NCBI RefSeq assembly: GCF_900111765.1
Contig: NZ_FOIB01000002.1
Location: forward strand, 806,001-870,000
Source of the DNA: Myxococcus fulvus
Lineage (GTDB): Bacteria > Myxococcota > Myxococcia > Myxococcales > Myxococcaceae
Direction of reading: 5' to 3'
DNA: 64,000 nucleotides
In this document: piece after piece, positions 63,243 through 64,000 of the stretch
How the letters are laid out: the number at the start of each line of letters is the position of its first letter
Position numbering within the stretch: position 1 is the first letter of the stretch
Translations under genes and position numbers: made by a program
Notes under the pieces: model-generated
Databases searched by the model: none
What the model saw: only the letters and a program-made list of their open reading frames with translations
What the model was told of the DNA's origin: nothing

Positions 63243-64000
63243 ATGAGTCGTTGCGGTCCGCCCGGGAGCACCGACAATGGGCCTCCCGTGACGAACGCCC
63301 GCGCCTCCGAGCATGTCTATGTCTCCACCCTTCCTGGACTGGAGCCCGCGCTGGAGTCGGAGTGCGCCGCGCTCGGCTGGAAGCCGCGCCGCGCCGAGGG
63401 CGGCGTGGAGCTGGAGGGGCCCGCCGGGCTGCATCAGGAAGCCAACCTGCGCCTGCGCACCGCGAGCCGCGTGCTGCTGCGGCTGGGCGTCTTCCGAGCG
63501 AATGACGAAGACGTGCTGGTTCGAAGCCTGCGCGGACTGGAGCTGTCGCGCAGCTGGGACCGCCGCTCGCCTCCGCGGATGTCGGTGACGCTGAAGCGCT
63601 CGGGAGTCCCGGGCGCGGACGTGGTGATGGACGCGGCAGCGGAGGCGTGGGGCGTGGAGTCGGTGGCTCGCGCGGGACCGCTCGATGAGGAAGGCGGTCC
63701 TGGGCTCACGTTGCTCGTGCGCGTGGAGGGCGACGTCTTCACGGTGAGCGCCGACACCAGCGGAGAGCCGCTGCATCGCCGGGGTTATCGACAGGAGATC
63801 AGCCGCGCGCCTCTTCGGGAGACGCTCGCCGCGGGCATCCTGACGCTGGCGGGCTACGACGGCACGGAGCCGCTCGTAGACCCGATGTGCGGCTCGGGAA
63901 CCTTCCTGGTGGAAGGCGCGTGGATGTCGATGAAGCGCGCGCCAGGCTTGATGCATGGTTTCGCGTTCGAATCGTTTCCTGGTTTCGATGCGAGTGGCTG
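63243..64000 (+). CDS. THUMP-domain rRNA (guanine-N2) methyltransferase, RlmL/YcbY-like, 5' part
   Basis: The gene runs off the window. The visible 252 residues begin with a THUMP-type N-terminus (HVYVSTLPGLEPALESECAALGWK, GVELEGPAGLHQEANLRLRTASRVLLRLG). The start of the Rossmann methyltransferase domain follows, with LRETLAAGILTLAGYD, then PLVDPMCGSGTFLVEGAWMS (motif I of N2-guanine methylases). RlmL methylates G2445 of 23S rRNA in E. coli. ATG 63243 or GTG 63288 may be the start. The NPPY motif and C-terminus are beyond the edge. Confidence 0.85.
   Translation, partial: MSRCGPPGSTDNGPPVTNARASEHVYVSTLPGLEPALESECAALGWKPRRAEGGVELEGPAGLHQEANLRLRTASRVLLRLGVFRANDEDVLVRSLRGLELSRSWDRRSPPRMSVTLKRSGVPGADVVMDAAAEAWGVESVARAGPLDEEGGPGLTLLVRVEGDVFTVSADTSGEPLHRRGYRQEISRAPLRETLAAGILTLAGYDGTEPLVDPMCGSGTFLVEGAWMSMKRAPGLMHGFAFESFPGFDASG

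Noticed and set aside
63930..63990. tRNA T-arm-like GTTCGAATC near the window end
   Set aside because: It lies inside the RlmL-like coding frame and lacks the rest of a tRNA cloverleaf.

Overview
The window is about 64 kb of very GC-rich, gene-dense DNA with strong third-position GC bias. It looks like the chromosome of a myxobacterium, most likely family Myxococcaceae. The evidence is gene content: a PilZ protein with the Myxococcus-type C-terminal domain, a cytoplasmic Ser/Thr kinase, multi-repeat choice-of-anchor and kelch lipoproteins, a bacterial Thg1-like protein and a SafC-like O-methyltransferase. The genus cannot be fixed from sequence reading alone. I saw no rRNA, tRNA, CRISPR array, insertion sequence or prophage; this is housekeeping plus lineage-specific chromosome.

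Layout. 1-5.4 kb: tail of a GH114-like gene; a small membrane-protein/HTH pair with its own promoter-operator; a minus-strand run of cobalamin adenosyltransferase, queG and an EamA transporter; divergent thyA-folA. 5.4-12.7 kb: a cytochrome c-FTR1 iron permease, a NUDIX-metallo-beta-lactamase fusion overlapping an HD-domain phosphohydrolase, and an ATP-grasp ligase overlapping a GNAT acetyltransferase. 12.7-20.1 kb: a transglutaminase, a DUF255 thioredoxin-like protein, a GT39 glycosyltransferase, an NlpC/P60 hydrolase, and a DUF350/transglutaminase pair. 20.1-27.6 kb: a Thg1-like 3'-5' polymerase beside a PNKP-type kinase, a subtilase, a UPF1-like helicase, a 63-residue protein with a structured leader, and an alpha/beta hydrolase. 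27.8-36.8 kb: a large lipoprotein, a Ser/Thr kinase, a GFA-family protein, ttcA with a tandem TerB protein and a PhnD-like protein, and RNase D. 36.9-47.8 kb: M1 and M32 peptidases, an O-methyltransferase, a serine hydrolase, prfC, RidA and a helix-hairpin-helix protein. 47.9-64 kb: a kelch lipoprotein, a three-gene ABC-2 exporter, an Rsm22-like methyltransferase, a proline iminopeptidase-like protein, an M20 dipeptidase, a receiver/PilZ pair, a 37-residue membrane protein, a histidine kinase, a flavoprotein reductase, an acyltransferase and the start of an RlmL-like rRNA methyltransferase.

Themes. RNA maintenance recurs: queG, ttcA, the Thg1-like protein with its PNKP kinase, RNase D, an Rsm22-like and an RlmL-like methyltransferase. 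So do folate/thymidylate synthesis, peptide turnover (subtilase, M1, M32, M20, iminopeptidase) and signalling (kinase, histidine kinase, receiver, PilZ). Many convergent gene pairs are separated by a single perfect hairpin that can serve both strands.

The most unusual items are: (i) the Thg1-like/PNKP-kinase overlap, which suggests a coupled tRNA or RNA 5'-end repair module; (ii) a nested leader hairpin at 26517-26563 with the Shine-Dalgarno in the loop and the start codon in the stem; (iii) a promoter interleaved with three operator half-sites upstream of the small HTH operon; and (iv) the 89-nt out-of-frame overlap between the ATP-grasp and GNAT genes.
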